A DNA stretch of 64,000 nucleotides from Adiantum capillus-veneris (taxonomy: Eukaryota > Streptophyta > Polypodiopsida > Polypodiales > Pteridaceae): NCBI GenBank assembly GCA_014529385.2, contig CM043945.1:98002612-98066611 (forward strand). The letters run 5' to 3'. Numbering within the stretch: position 1 is the stretch's first letter; each line of letters begins with the position of its first letter. The notes below the pieces were generated by a model. That model was given only the letters and a program-made list of their open reading frames with translations. It was not told the DNA's origin and made no database searches. The position numbers and the translations under genes were made by a program. Below are positions 11,336 to 22,889 of this stretch, piece after piece.

Positions 11336-12479
11336 GCATGACAATTGTGGAGGGCTTGGTGATATCGAGAGCTTTGAGGCGATAGCTTGCTCGCTCTTGA
11401 CGGTGGAGAGACTCTTATGGAAGCTCAGAAGAGAATATGAAAGATAGTGTGTAGGTGAAGGTACTACCCTAAAAACTATGTGCATAACAACATTGTTTTG
11501 TAGCAGAAGTTTGAATGAATAAAAGGTTGATTGCCAGCTTGGTTCTCACGATTCTTATTGCAAACGTCGCAACCTACAACTTTCCAGTTGAAAGTTTTCC
11601 TAGATTCAACACCGATTTTGCTGTACGTTTGGCAGACTACATGCAAGTCAAGGGTACACATCTGCAGAATTTTCCAGATCTATTTTGACGTGTAAAAACA
11701 GCCCATTTCATGTCCATTCATGCGACTCCTGGTCGTTTTTTGAGATCTATAACTTTTCAAAATAAAGTTTTTGCAAATTTTGAAGGGTTTGAGAGATATC
11801 TATTGACCGGCTGTAGAGTATTCGAGAAGCTGCAAATAAATATGCAGACCATGTATGCATATTATGGTGTTTTAAAGCGATTTTGGAGCTGATTTGCTAC
11901 ATGCCAGGGATAATCACACGTTCTCTGGACACAACACATCCGTGAGAATCTTTGCAGTGATAGCCATTAGTTCGAGTGGGAGTTTGTATGCATATGGTTT
12001 ATGTGTGACTAGCACTTGAGAGTACTTGTGCTCTGTCGAGAGTGTTTTACTCCCGTAGAGAGCTGGTTTTGTGGTTTTTCTCGCATACTCATTGGTGCCT
12101 ATTTGAGCGCATGTCCTACAGTCTTGCAGTGACAATTTTACGCTTTTGATGTACGTTGTGTTGGGGATACTGCCATTGTATGTCATTGTGGAGCCGATTT
12201 TGGCTTGTTTTGGTAGTCCCGACTTTTTTTGAGGCTTGGTCCAAAAGATCCCTTTTTAAGACTGTGGCTAGTCGTGTATGCATAACCTTTTGTGAGGGTT
12301 GTTGCGTGAGGTTACCCAATGTGAGGTGGATTAGGTTGCTGGATCATATGTGTAGTCTTCACTTCCAATTTGAGTCCAGAAGCATTGAGATCTTGATGAA
12401 TGCTATGCATATAATTGAATTTTAACACATGTGCCAATTTTCATGTTATGCTTCTACACATGCTTCAGTTAAGCTGGGT
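11336..12479 (+). other. Leader and presumed gag region of copia B, unrecognisable
   Basis: This stretch lies where leader and gag should be, between the primer site and the first protease-like motif. I find no gag motif or zinc knuckle. It is either strongly decayed or replaced. Confidence 0.45.
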
Positions 12480-15400
12480 GATTCTCATCAGCTTGAGATA
12501 TGTGGCATTGGAGATGTGAAGTTGTTTGCATAATGGTATTGAGTTCATGCTTCAAGGTGTTAGATGTGTCAAAACTAACTAAGAGCTTGGTCTCAACAGA
12601 ACATCTTGATGATTTGGGCTATACTACAATTTTGGCAATGGTTCCTCGAGGGAAATTTGGTCATTTTGAAAGGCCAAAAGTCTCGCTTATTATATTCTTT
12701 GTATACCTATAGTGTATAAGACAATTCTATCTATGTAGCCGAGTTGCCTTCTACCGAGTTGTGCTTGGTCATATGAGTCAAAAGGAAATGAAGCAGTTAC
12801 AGTTTTTGGCTTTATTCTGATTTTAGTTTATGTGAGCATTGTATATACGGGAAACAAACTAGGCTGACCTCCTTGCCATTGGATAGGAAGTTAGGAAATC
12901 CTCTACTGGACCTATGACGCATAAGTCTCGAGGAGGTGCGGTGCACTATATTTCCTGACATTCATAGATGACTCTACTCAAAAGGTGTGCGTCTACCTCT
13001 TGAAGAGGAAATAAAAAATCTTTATCATCTTTCAAAAGTTCTTAGCAATGGTTGAGAATTAGTCAGGCAAGAAGTTGAAGGCTTTACGCACCGAAAATGG
13101 GGAGAGTACGTCTCCAGTGAATTTAAGGACTTCTGTAGCAAACAAGGCATTAAAAGACATTTTACTACACCGTACACACCGGCTCGAATTTTCTGAGCAA
13201 ATGAATATAAATTTTCATGAGAGGGTAACTTCCATGGTATCTATGGAAAAAATACCTCAAAAGTTTTGGAGAGAGGACGTTATGAGAACGTTGCATATAA
13301 TCAATAGGTCACCTAGTATACCATTGAACTACAAGATCGTGAAGGAGATGTGGACAAGAAAGAAGCCCAATTATGTAGATTATATGTATTTGGGTGTGAG
13401 GTATTCTCACATGTGCCTAAAGAGCTTAGAATGAAGTTGGACCCCAAGTCACAGAAATGCATCATGAGAGGGTAACTTCCATGGTATCTATGGAAAAATT
13501 CTTGGAGAGAGGTCGTTATGAGAACGGTGCATATAATCAATATGTCATCTAGTACACCATTGAACTACAAGATTGCGAAGGAGATGTGGACAAGAAAGAA
13601 GCCCAATTATGTAGATTATATGTATTTGGGTGTGAAGTATTCTCACATGTGCCTAAAGAGCTTAGAATGAAGTTGGACCCCAAGTCACAGAAATGCATCT
13701 TCATTGGCTATGGTGTAGATGGAGAGATGGGTTATCATCTTTGGCACCAGAAATTTTGGAGAGTTATTTGTAGCTCACAAGTGATCTTTAATGAATCAAA
13801 TATGCATAGAAAACCTGTGAAAGAGGTTGAATATCACTAGGTGAGATTTGAGGACGTAGCCTCAAGTCCAATTATGCAAACAACTTAGCCTACTAGCAAT
13901 GTATCTACCACTAGTAGTGCTCCGAGACAGCTAGTGATTCTCATGAGAGAGTAGAGTCTCTCAGGCAGGCAGTGAGGAGATCGACATGTGTATCTCATGC
14001 CACTGAGTGTTTTCAACCAGGGTTAGACTATTTGTTGGTCACTAAATGCGAAGAGCCTACCTGCTACCAACAAGCTATTGAGATGAAAGATAACATGAAG
14101 TGGGAGAAGGCAATGCAATTTGAGTATAACTCAATTATGGTAAATGAAACTTGGGAATTGACGTAGTTGCTAGAGGGCAAACAAGCCTTGCCTTGTAAAT
14201 GGGTATAGAAGAAGTACGCGACATAAGATCCCGAGTCTAAGGTTAGATTGGTTGCTAAGGGTTTCAAACAAAAGAAAGGTGTGGACTTTGATGAGATTTT
14301 CTCTCTAGTAGTCAAGGTGACTACATTGCGTCTTGTGTTTGGAATAGTAGCCATAAAGGACATGGAACTTGTCCAAATGGACATGAAGAAGACTTTCCTT
14401 CACCGGGATCTTGATGACAATATCTACATGAAACAACCAGAGGGTTTTGAATTCAAACTTGAGAAGCCTACAAGGACAAAACTGGTGTATAGATTGCATA
14501 AGGAATTGTATGGACTAAAGCAGGGCTCAAGGCAGTGGTACATGAAGTTTGACAAGTACATGTAGTCCCAAGGTTATGTAAGGATCCAGGAAGGTCACTG
14601 CTTATATACCAGGAAGTTGAACGATGGTTCACTTATCATCTTGATACTCTATGTTGACGAATATGGTCATTGTTTTGAAGTCTAAAGATGAGATTTCCAT
14701 CTTGAAGAAGTCACTTAGCATGTATTTTTCTATGAAGAATTTGGGAGATGCGAGTCACTTTCTTGGTAGGCGTATCAAGAGGGATAGAAAACGTTGAATA
14801 CTAGAGTTTTTACAGGAAACATATATCCACAAAATCTTGGAATGTTTTAATATGCAGGGGGGGAAGGCATTGAGTACCCCAATGTAGGCATATGAAAAAC
14901 TTAGCAAGAATGAGTACCCCAAAATGTAAGCATATGAAAAACTTAGCAAGAATAATGCTCCCAATTATGATGTTGAGAAAGCAGAAATGGTTAAGGTGCC
15001 ATATTATTCAATAGTTGGCAGTCTTATGTACCCCATGGTAGCCACAAGGCCGGACATTGCTTTTGCAGTGGGAGTGCTTAGCAAATTTATGAAAAATCCT
15101 TACAGAAAGCAGTAGGAAGCAATGAAACACGTCTTGTCGTACTTGAAAGGTACGACAAGAAAGTGCTGACATTTTGGGAATCCATTGTAGGTTACAGGAA
15201 CGCGGATTATGGGAATTGTGTGGATAGTCAAAGATCCACATTTGGCTATGTTTTCCTATTTGCTACAACAGTAGTGTCATGGAGATGATGTCTCCAAAAT
15301 TGTACAACATCTTCCACGACTGAGGCAGAGTATGTGGTAGTTTTTTATGCTAGCAAAGAAGTTGTATGGTTAGCTCACCAAGTGGTAGATCTTAGCATTA

Positions 15401-15487
15401 ATCAAACTCCAGTGTTGCATTGTGACAGCCAGAGTGCGATTGCATTAGCAAAGAACCCCATGTTTCACTCCAAGTCAACACATAGAA
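12480..15487 (+). pseudogene. copia B pol remnant
   Basis: Order of fragments: protease-flanking sequence (VSKLTKSLVSTEHLDDLGY, 12540-12640); GAG-pre-integrase (GHMSQKEMKQLQ near 12770, CEHCIYGKQTRLT near 12835-12870); integrase (KALRTENG at 13075 and PNYVDYMYLG later). RT motifs include KGFKQKKGVDFDEIFS (14260), MDMKKTFLH and ELYGLKQGSRQWYMKF (14505-14550). RNase H motifs include TTEAEYVV and LHCDSQSAIALAKNP (15310-15460). It contains many stops and frameshifts and an internal tandem duplication. It is cut in the RNase H tail, where it joins LTR sequence at 15488. Confidence 0.82.
13217..13699 (+). repeat. Tandem duplication inside the copia B integrase
   Basis: A 247-bp segment (13217-13463) is repeated at 13464-13699, the second copy with an 11-bp deletion and a few substitutions. 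Both begin ATGAGAGGGTAACTTCC and end AGAAATGCATC. It duplicates part of the integrase C-terminal coding sequence, so it arose after the element was dead or killed it. Confidence 0.9.
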
Positions 15488-15577
15488 GTCCAAACCCTCA
15501 CCAAGAGTTCCACCCACATCATGCTCATGTCTGCTTCTTCTTCTTACTCGCACTTTGCACACGCCACACACTCTTCA
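15488..15577 (+). repeat. Partial 3' LTR of copia B
   Basis: TCCAAACCCTCACCAAGAG to CACTCTTCA matches the last 90 bp of the 5' LTR. It is fused to the RNase H tail, so the polypurine tract and the first 100 bp of the 3' LTR were deleted. Confidence 0.82.
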
Positions 15578-15648
15578 CCATACATTGCACTTTCCTTCAA
15601 GGGTGATTCCATGCTTATCTTGGATTCCTCTAGGTATATATATATATC
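15578..15648 (+). repeat. Interspersed repeat R1, copy 3, right part
   Basis: CATTGCACTTTCCTTCAAGG to CTAGGTATATATA continues R1 exactly where the left part stops at 11131. Confidence 0.7.
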
Positions 15649-17184
15649 TTCTAGAAGCAAAGCATTGCCACTTTAAAGGGCTTCAAGTCATCCACTAAAA
15701 CACTATTGCTAATTGCTATTCTAAAAATATCCCAACGTTTTGGAAATGTAGTTAGCAAAACCATGGTTTCAAATGATCATTAATGTGCACCTTTTGCACA
15801 TTCAATTGAACACGTATCTGACCTTTGACTTTTCATTTGGGCTTATTTCGGCCTCTGTTATCACTACAAGCCATACTACACATGCAATTTTGTCCTTTTG
15901 TGCATAATTTTTGTTAGTGCATTTTTTTTGTAGAATAGGTCCCTGAAATTCCTCTTTAGGTTGTGCTATTTAGCATGTATTAGTCCTATTTTGTTTTTTC
16001 CTATTTTGGAGTAGTGTTCACATCATGTGCAATCACTTGCCATGGTTGACAATAACAAAGATGTTTTCAAGATGTTTGTTGTCGAGGAAAAATTGGATGA
16101 GAATAAAGTTACAATAAAGTCAATGAGCACAACTCAAGCAAGAAAAAACAACCCAAAGCATACCCAAAAAGAGCGAATACCAAGGCTATTGTCGGGGATG
16201 ACAAGAACTAGGAGCAATAAGAGTTGCAAGATTTTCCTTCCAGTAAGAGGTTCTATGAAGATTCCTACCAAAGTAAAGATGCTAGAGTCGAATGTCCCTT
16301 CAATTTTTTTTGTCTTCATTGTTTTTGTTATTACAAAATTTCTTGGTACAATCAATTGGTATTGTAATTTTAACACAAGTATAGTTTGCAGCAAATTGTT
16401 GTAAGATTGGCCTAGGAGGTTGAGGCACAAGCTTAGGTTTGGCTAAAAATTGTAGGTTTTTGGACCATGTATTAAAAGTTGAAAAACCTTATCATGAAGC
16501 TTTTGTCAAAAGAGAAATCTATTACAAATCACGTTAAAGATCTTTTAAGATTGCAAGGAGCTTCATCTGTAGGCTTCTTGAGCTAATGAGAACTCACTAT
16601 GCCCCAATATCAATAGATGATGGTTGGAGCGTTCGTACCCTAATAAGGTAAGCTACATCCATGGATTGACATTTTATGTTGGTTCATGTCCTCCCTATAT
16701 GCATCATCCAATCATGGCATCACCACCACCAATATGACTCACCATGGGTACTCATGGATACATCCTCTGAGTGGGTGCTCATCAAAGATGAGGCACAAGC
16801 CAAAACCCCAATAGTTGCCTCTCTAGTTGGCCAAGTACTTTTGAGAAGGATAATGCTTAAGCCTTGCACATCTGTGGCTATCTCAAAGCTTACTATGGGT
16901 CTTATTTTAAGAGATAGCCACAGCTTACTATGGGCCGTATTTTAACACCATCTATGTGGACACTCTCGTTGTGTCATCTATGGATGATTTGTAGACACCC
17001 CTCACAAAGTAGACTCCTCCCCAACCATAATGAGCAGGTTCTAACCAAAGCAAGCCAAAAAGAAAAAAGAAAAAAGCACATAAAAACCTAATAGGATGCC
17101 ATCAATCCCTTCAATGCTATGAAATAGAAGAGGAAGAGGCCCATCTAAAGTGACAAATTAACTTTGTCCAATCAAGACCTTGTG
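15649..17184. other. No gene recognised
   Basis: No motif is recognised in this stretch. A 125-codon frame at 16027-16404 has no recognisable domain. A hairpin-forming sequence lies at 16872-16923 and is listed separately. Confidence 0.5.
16872..16943. repeat. 13-bp stem inverted repeat with overlapping direct repeat
   Basis: CTGTGGCTATCTC (16872-16884) pairs perfectly with GAGATAGCCACAG (16911-16923). The loop AGCTTACTATGGG... is itself repeated directly after the right arm. This looks like a small inverted duplication. Confidence 0.8.
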
Positions 17185-17185
17185 C

Positions 17186-17250
<65 letters not shown>
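17185..17250 (+). repeat. Compound microsatellite (CT)n(AC)n
   Basis: About 13 CT units run directly into about 20 AC units. Confidence 0.95.
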
Positions 17251-17252
<2 letters not shown>

Positions 17253-17522
17253 TAAAGATATACAATTTTACATAGCTTAAACCTCAAATGTAGACTCAGG
17301 TTGTGGCCACATATCCAAAAAAAAAGGGCCTCAAAACTGAGCTAGGCTGAAATGAGAAGTATAGGGAAAGAAATCCAAAAGTGATTGTACAGAAGAAGTG
17401 TGAAGTAAATAGCACCCAGGGTTATATTGTAGGGTGTGGCTGTATACAACACTAAAAGAGGGGCGAAAGCCTAGTACTAACTTAATCGTACTCTGGATTA
17501 TGACTGATTAACAATGGGCGAC

Positions 17523-17920
17523 TTAGCTGCGGACAAGGGGGTTCCAAGAGTCAAGAATGTCAGAGTGGTACCAGACCATGGTGAGGATGAGGATGAGAAG
17601 GAGGCTGAGGCCAACGGGGGATCCGCCTACGCGGTGGATGGAAGCCGGGTCGGAGGCGGGGAGGACACTGTTGAGCAGCGAGTTGGGGGCTGAATTGGGC
17701 GAGGTGCCCAGGTAGACTAGAGCCAGAAGCAGCAGCAGAGGCAACAGCAGAAGCATCAAATTCCATTCCTCCTGCACCTCCTCCACCACGGACTCGTAGG
17801 TTAAGTACCAGGGAAGCAGCAGCCCCGTCAGCGCCAGCCCGATGAACATGAGCGGCTTGTATGGCGATGGCCCGTCGTTGTATCCTCCTGCTCGGCCGTA
17901 GCCGGCTATAGGCTGCGCCA

Positions 17921-17921
<1 letters not shown>
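17523..17921 (-). CDS. Small plant membrane protein, single exon, 132 aa
   Basis: An ATG at 17919-17921 opens an intact frame that ends at 17523. The N-terminus is Gly/Tyr-rich (AQPIAGYGRAGGYNDG). Three hydrophobic segments follow: residues about 23-41 (PLMFIGLALTGLLLPWYL), 53-72 (NLMLLLLPLLLLLALVYLG) and 102-117 (VGLSLLLILILTMVWY). The segment EEVQEEWNLMLLLLP resembles conserved plant-specific transmembrane proteins of unknown function; that recollection is not checked. GA tracts lie just upstream in the probable 5' UTR and a TATA-like stretch lies near 18250-18260. Location in a cell membrane is inferred. It is not embedded in a repeat and has no breaks, so it is probably a real gene. Confidence 0.75.
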
Positions 17922-17924
<3 letters not shown>

Positions 17925-17963
<39 letters not shown>

Positions 17964-17984
17964 TCACACACACAGACACGGACA

Positions 17985-18028
<44 letters not shown>
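17925..18028 (-). repeat. GA (CT on +) tracts in the 5' UTR of the membrane-protein gene
   Basis: Two CT tracts on + (17929-17960 and 17988-18028) are separated by about 27 bp. On the coding strand they read as GA repeats just before the start codon. GA-rich 5' UTR tracts are common in plant genes, and some are bound by GAGA-binding (BBR/BPC) proteins. A regulatory role here is inference. Confidence 0.75.
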
Positions 18029-18032
<4 letters not shown>

Positions 18033-18260
18033 GCTCCTACCTAGATCTGCAGGATCAGCAGCAAATTCTTCCTTGCTTTCCTTGCGTCCATTTGACCCCT
18101 CAAATAGAGATGGAAAACCATAGCTTGTCCCCACGCCAAGCTACGGCGCATCTCCCCCAACACGTGGCAGCTGTTGTCACTCTTGATGCGGTCCGCGCCT
18201 CCACGTGACAGCTTTTCATTTGTCTGGCCCATGGAATAAAACTAGTGGGCATATATATTT

Positions 18261-19861
18261 TTGCCAAGTTGCCGACCTTTGTTGACTTTAACGTGACCAC
18301 TAGGACCCCTCCCCCTACGACGGTTTTTTTATGGAGAAAAAACTAGAGCCCAGTCACGCCTCGAATTGTAAACTTTTTGGCTTCCTTAAGTCTTCAATAA
18401 ATTGATGAATTTTTGGAAGCTTGTTGATTGCAAACCTATTTCTTCCTTTACTTTTGGCAGCCCCAGGGGCGTCAAATAGGCATCATTGTATGTGAATAAT
18501 TATGACTAGGTAGACAATTCTTCAAGTGAGATTAGGACACCCAAAGCACGAGTTGCACGGACACAAGAGAAAACCGATCTTAGATAAAAGGGCATCACCC
18601 ATTTAATCACAACAAGAGGGAAGATGAATCGATCGAGCCAGTGTAACAAACAAGAGTAGAGGACTCGAGGAGCAATTTTGGACCTAGTTACTACCAGACT
18701 CTCTTTGTGAGGGCACCTTTAAGCCTCCAATGTACTGTTAGTTAGCACACCATTGGGAGGTTGAGGGAGGTAGGATCTCACAAATGTGTCTTCTCCAATC
18801 TAGCTACAACACATGTGGCATCCAACATTGTGTTGCCCTTATACTATATAACTATAAGGTGCAATCTCATCGATTTTCAATAATTGACAATATTAATAGA
18901 TGACCATCGGCAGGATCACCAGCATCTAAACACTCTTGCAAGGGAGACAATGCACAAGTTGAAAGTGCCTCTTTTGTATGATGTATATAACTCTTCTACA
19001 AGGGAGAATGGATATATTAGCATCAGAGGATGGATGCAACACATGCTAAGAAGAAGGCTAGAATGAGTTGGTTAGGTGACATCTATTTGAGAGTTACAAA
19101 TTCAAAGTCAGATGCCAGATATCATGTCAGATCAGATGAAACAACACCAGATTGAGAATTCACATAGACAATTGAACTCAAATGAAAGACTTTAGATGAC
19201 ATGAATTGAGAGGAAATGTAGCTACGTATTCATAAACTGGTTCAGAAGTACAAAGTCCAAAAGTACAATTGGTACATCACTTGGTGCTCATAGATTCATA
19301 TTCATAAACTAGTTCAAAAGTACAAAGTTCAAAAGTACAATTGGTACAACACTTGGTCCTCATAAGCTCTATGAAATGCCTACCGTCTAGAGTTACAAGA
19401 GATATAAGAGTTCCAATCCCCAAAATGGGATTAATGGGTCCTATTTATTGGTGCACCCACTGGGTTCTGACTCGTGGCACAGTCATACAGGGTCTAGTAA
19501 CTGCCAATAACTTTGCCACGTAACTTGTCTATGTAAGGTGTTTTTAGAGCAAGTTCCCACCTTCTACATCCACTTTTTCTTTCATGAAATTTTTCATGTA
19601 TAAAATTTCAGACATTTGTTCTGGCTTCATCTTTTTTGCTTCACTTTCCTCTTGTCAATAGCTTTTCTCTTTTCAAGCCTCTGCACGTGTTAAGCTAGAG
19701 CAGCGTTCATCACTTGTTATTGAGGAGTGTTGGAGGTAGGGTTCTCCTTGTGGATAATTCTGTAAATGGCCTACTTGAGTTGCTCCCTCCTTTTAGTGAG
19801 CATCTCCACCTTGTAAGGTGTTAATGCATGCCATATTTTTGTGTCAAGGTCATATAGAGTC
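18261..19861. other. No intact gene; upstream region of the membrane-protein gene and unknown flank of element D
   Basis: The left part is presumably the promoter of the minus-strand gene. Between about 19640 and 19810 the minus strand reads as a broken coding-like stretch (VEMLTKRREQLK, HVQRLEKRKAIDKRKVKQ) with stops. I do not recognise it. Confidence 0.4.
19229..19369 (+). repeat. 72-bp tandem duplication
   Basis: TTCATAAACTGGTTCAGAAG (19229) recurs as TTCATAAACTAGTTCAAAAG (19301). Both continue with the same CAAAG...AAAAGTACAATTGGTAC sequence and differ at a few bases. Confidence 0.88.
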
Positions 19862-21434
19862 TTCTAGAGATACCTACAGAAGAACAAGAAGAATATAACC
19901 CTAGAAGAGTGTGTGTGTCAGATGCTAGTGACTTAGGAGACAATTGTGATATTTTCAACGAAGAAGATGTCCATAAGGGTAACCAAAGTGAGAAAATAGC
20001 ATCCACTAAACCACTACAAGTGGGAATGGCTGTTTGTAGCACCACTTTCAACCATAGAAGATATATTCAAAAGGATGAACGACATGATGAACAACATGCA
20101 AAAAGCACCTATGAGGGGACCAGGACAAGGGATACCTCAACAGGGACAACCAATAAGGCCACAAAAATGGTGTGCAATCGAGGGTAAATGGACCAACCAT
20201 GAGACCCACGAGTGCTACTTCCGACCAAAGTATGATGGGAATGTTCAATACGTGCCTATGAGGCCACACGGACAACCCATGTACAGATATCAGCCTAATA
20301 TGGCCCAAGCTCAAAGACCACCGAATGGTATGGAAAGACATTAACCTGTGTTGGGTCAACAACCTCCGTATCCAGGACATAATGCAGTGCTTGTATAATA
20401 CATGCATTCCGAAGGAGTCATAGATGAACAAGCATTAGTGCATGTTACACCCTATACGGAGCCTAGTCCATCTACAATAATGGTAGAGGAAGATTGGTAT
20501 AATTCACATCCACCACCAATGGAAGAACCCGTGACTTATGCTCCACCAGAGCTCGCACCAATGTATTATGTAGCTACTCAAGGTGTTAGATCTCCCATGG
20601 TAAGACCCATGATTAAGCCAAGAACAGGAAACTGTCATAACTGTGGCGCAGATGATCATTGGAAAAATGAATGCCTAGAGCCTGACAAAAACCTCAAGCC
20701 AGTTGAAGCTTATTTCATACAATGTTGCAAAAAGGGAGGACACTTTTCGGAAGATTGTCCTAAAAATCCTTTAAACAAGGGCAAAACAGTAGTAAACGTA
20801 GTCCAAGTGATACCTAATAGCTCATCTGAGAGTGAACCGATTGTTCCAATCAAGGTAATCACTAGAGTTCAGGCTAAGAAAAAGAAACACAACTCCTCTG
20901 ATGATTCAGAAAATACAGAAGTTTCCTCTCAAAAGATCAAAAGAAGCAGAAGTAAAAGATATAAGATGAGAAAACAAAAACAACGGGCTAAAATCGAGGA
21001 GAAAGCAAAAAAGCAATTCCAAGAAAAGGTGAAAAAAAATGGAAGTGAAATCAAGGAAACAACTGTGAAATATGGAGGATCCATTTTGGTTGATAAAATT
21101 TTTGAGCCTATTAATGCAACCTTGGAAGCCTACCAAGCAGAACTTAAAGCAGGCAAAAACATGGAAAACAAATGGAAAAACTATCCTTCTCTAGACATGG
21201 AAGCAACTAAGCTTTGATGCTTATCAAAATTTGGTAAGAATCACGCAAGAAATGCTAGAAAAAGAAAAACCCAAGCTCGAAAATATGGCAAAACCTGAGA
21301 AGCTTGTGGTAAGGGACACTGAAGGAAAATCCGAAGTGGTGGTAGAACCCCACCTTGAAACAAAAGAACCAGAACTTATAGTGCCGGACAGCGAAGTTGC
21401 CTTAGACGAAATTCCACTCGTAGAGGAAGATTAG
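19862..21434 (+). pseudogene. Element D gag, C-terminal half
   Basis: Frames at 19909-20187, 20075-20344, 20402-21217 and 21231-21434 join by frameshifts and stops. They match element E gag (CVSDA.DLGDNC, MNNMQKAPMRGPGQGIPQ). A zinc knuckle NCHNCGADDHWKNEC lies at 20632-20676. A second, CX2CX5HX4C in E, lies at about 20714-20760 here and has lost its first Cys. A Lys/Arg-rich stretch follows (KIKRSRSKRYKMRKQKQ). Family role: nucleocapsid and capsid of the virus-like particle. The N-terminal capsid part is missing. Confidence 0.82.
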
Positions 21435-21515
21435 CCAGGACACTTATGGGAAAAAGTTAGAGAGATCAATGATGGGAGCCTAACTTTAAAGTCGGGTCCT
21501 ATAGAGGAAGTTTGG

Positions 21516-22889
21516 TTGGACAACCTACCTTCTGATATGAACATGGAGTACGGGGATTGCGGATCTGAAGCTTCAGGAATGTCTAAACCATTGACCTTGA
21601 AAACATTACCCTCTTACTTGGGAGATAACGAAGATGAATCCATAGTATGTAAGACCACTCAAGTAAAAAGAGCTGAACAGACCCTAGAAGTAGACAACAT
21701 TCATTCAATCATGTATACACCCATCCAATGCACTCTTACCTTAAGAGAACTGTTAAAACTCAGACCATATTTATGGAATGATCTACAGAAAACCTTAGAG
21801 AAGGTGGGGATAACGGGACTAATCTCAAAAAATGGGATAATGAAACTAATCTCAAAAAATTTGGGAAATTTGAAAAACAAAATGGACAACAAAGAGATTC
21901 AATCTATTTCAATGAACAAGGTCGGAGAATATTACAAAGGGGAAGAAGGAAACACCCCCCTTCCACTGAAATATAATGACATTGAAACCATGGCAATACT
22001 GGATAGTGGGGCAGGCATAGCCATAGCCACGAAAGCAATATGGGAATCCTGGGGACAACCAGCCATTAGACAAACTCGAATGAAATTGCAATTGGCTGAC
22101 GGACACATTGAGAGACCATTAGGGCTGCTTGAAAAAGTGATAGTCAATTCTTGTGGAATTGAATATCAACACACTTTTGCCATAGTAGACTTTGAGAAAC
22201 AACTCAATTATGAAATCGTATTTGGAAGACCTTTCATGCGACAGGTACAACTTATCCAAGATTGGGGAAACAATTATCTGCACTTGAAGCAAGTGGGATC
22301 TATAACAAAGGTAAACCTAAAAGATCACACTTATAGAGATGTTTTGAAAACACCCATACAAGAGTTTGATTCAGTCTCTTCGGCTGAAACTAAGCTTCCA
22401 TCCTGGTTAAACAAAGACACTCCTATTTGGATATGTGGAGCTTCAAAAAATGGGAGTTTAAAACGAGAAGAATGTATTCTACAAAGGGATTGCAAAGACG
22501 AAGCCTATGTACGTGAACCCTTTCTAGAGCATTTGTTTGAGCCATTTGGGTGGACTCAAATTTTAGCGACAATGGATGTATGTGTGAATACGTCTATGCC
22601 TACTCAATTTTGCAATGAGGATGGCTACGACATAATTCCCATCCAAATGATTTCAACCCTCAACATTGAAGATGAAAATGAGGAACCCAAGGACTTGATG
22701 AAAGCTCGACAAGTCTTTTCAGACCTCTACTACGATACAATAGATGAGTTAGATGAACATTCAGCTACCTCAAAAGATTCAGGGTCAGAAAAAGAACATG
22801 TGAGAGCTAAACTACTCTTGAAAGGAGGGGATGAAAAGTTTTTTGACTTTTTTAACGAGAAATCGAGAAGACAAAAGTGGTATAGATGA
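21516..22889 (+). CDS. Element D protease and linker
   Basis: An intact frame of 457 codons. The retropepsin core is near residues 150-250. The catalytic motif reads AILDSGAGIAIA (Asp-Ser-Gly in place of Asp-Thr-Gly), and the flap and C-terminal part lead to IVFGRPFMRQVQLIQDWG. The C-terminal 200 residues form a family-specific linker (KLPSWLNKDTPIWICGASKN) also present in E at 39187-40224. The frame ends in a TGA just before the RT frame, which overlaps it by 4 bp in another phase. It is a polyprotein part, so the start is not a true initiation site. Confidence 0.8.
   Translation: MDNLPSDMNMEYGDCGSEASGMSKPLTLKTLPSYLGDNEDESIVCKTTQVKRAEQTLEVDNIHSIMYTPIQCTLTLRELLKLRPYLWNDLQKTLEKVGITGLISKNGIMKLISKNLGNLKNKMDNKEIQSISMNKVGEYYKGEEGNTPLPLKYNDIETMAILDSGAGIAIATKAIWESWGQPAIRQTRMKLQLADGHIERPLGLLEKVIVNSCGIEYQHTFAIVDFEKQLNYEIVFGRPFMRQVQLIQDWGNNYLHLKQVGSITKVNLKDHTYRDVLKTPIQEFDSVSSAETKLPSWLNKDTPIWICGASKNGSLKREECILQRDCKDEAYVREPFLEHLFEPFGWTQILATMDVCVNTSMPTQFCNEDGYDIIPIQMISTLNIEDENEEPKDLMKARQVFSDLYYDTIDELDEHSATSKDSGSEKEHVRAKLLLKGGDEKFFDFFNEKSRRQKWYR

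Larger units (their letters stand above)
11132..15577 (+). mobile_element. Ty1/copia retrotransposon B, nested in R1 copy 3
   Basis: The 5' LTR (11132-11321, TGTTAG...CTTCA) is followed by an initiator-Met type primer site (11324-11335), a leader and gag region without recognisable protein, then pol fragments, and a partial 3' LTR (15488-15577). The flanks are the two halves of an R1 repeat. The target duplication appears as CTATG (11127-11131) against CCATA (15578-15582), degenerate at two positions. Many stops show that it is dead. It is related to copia A by shared motifs, but not recently duplicated from it. Confidence 0.85.

Noticed and set aside
16027-16404. 125-codon frame
   Set aside because: No domain recognised, high Lys/Ser/Thr content and overlap with an open minus-strand frame; not supported as a gene.
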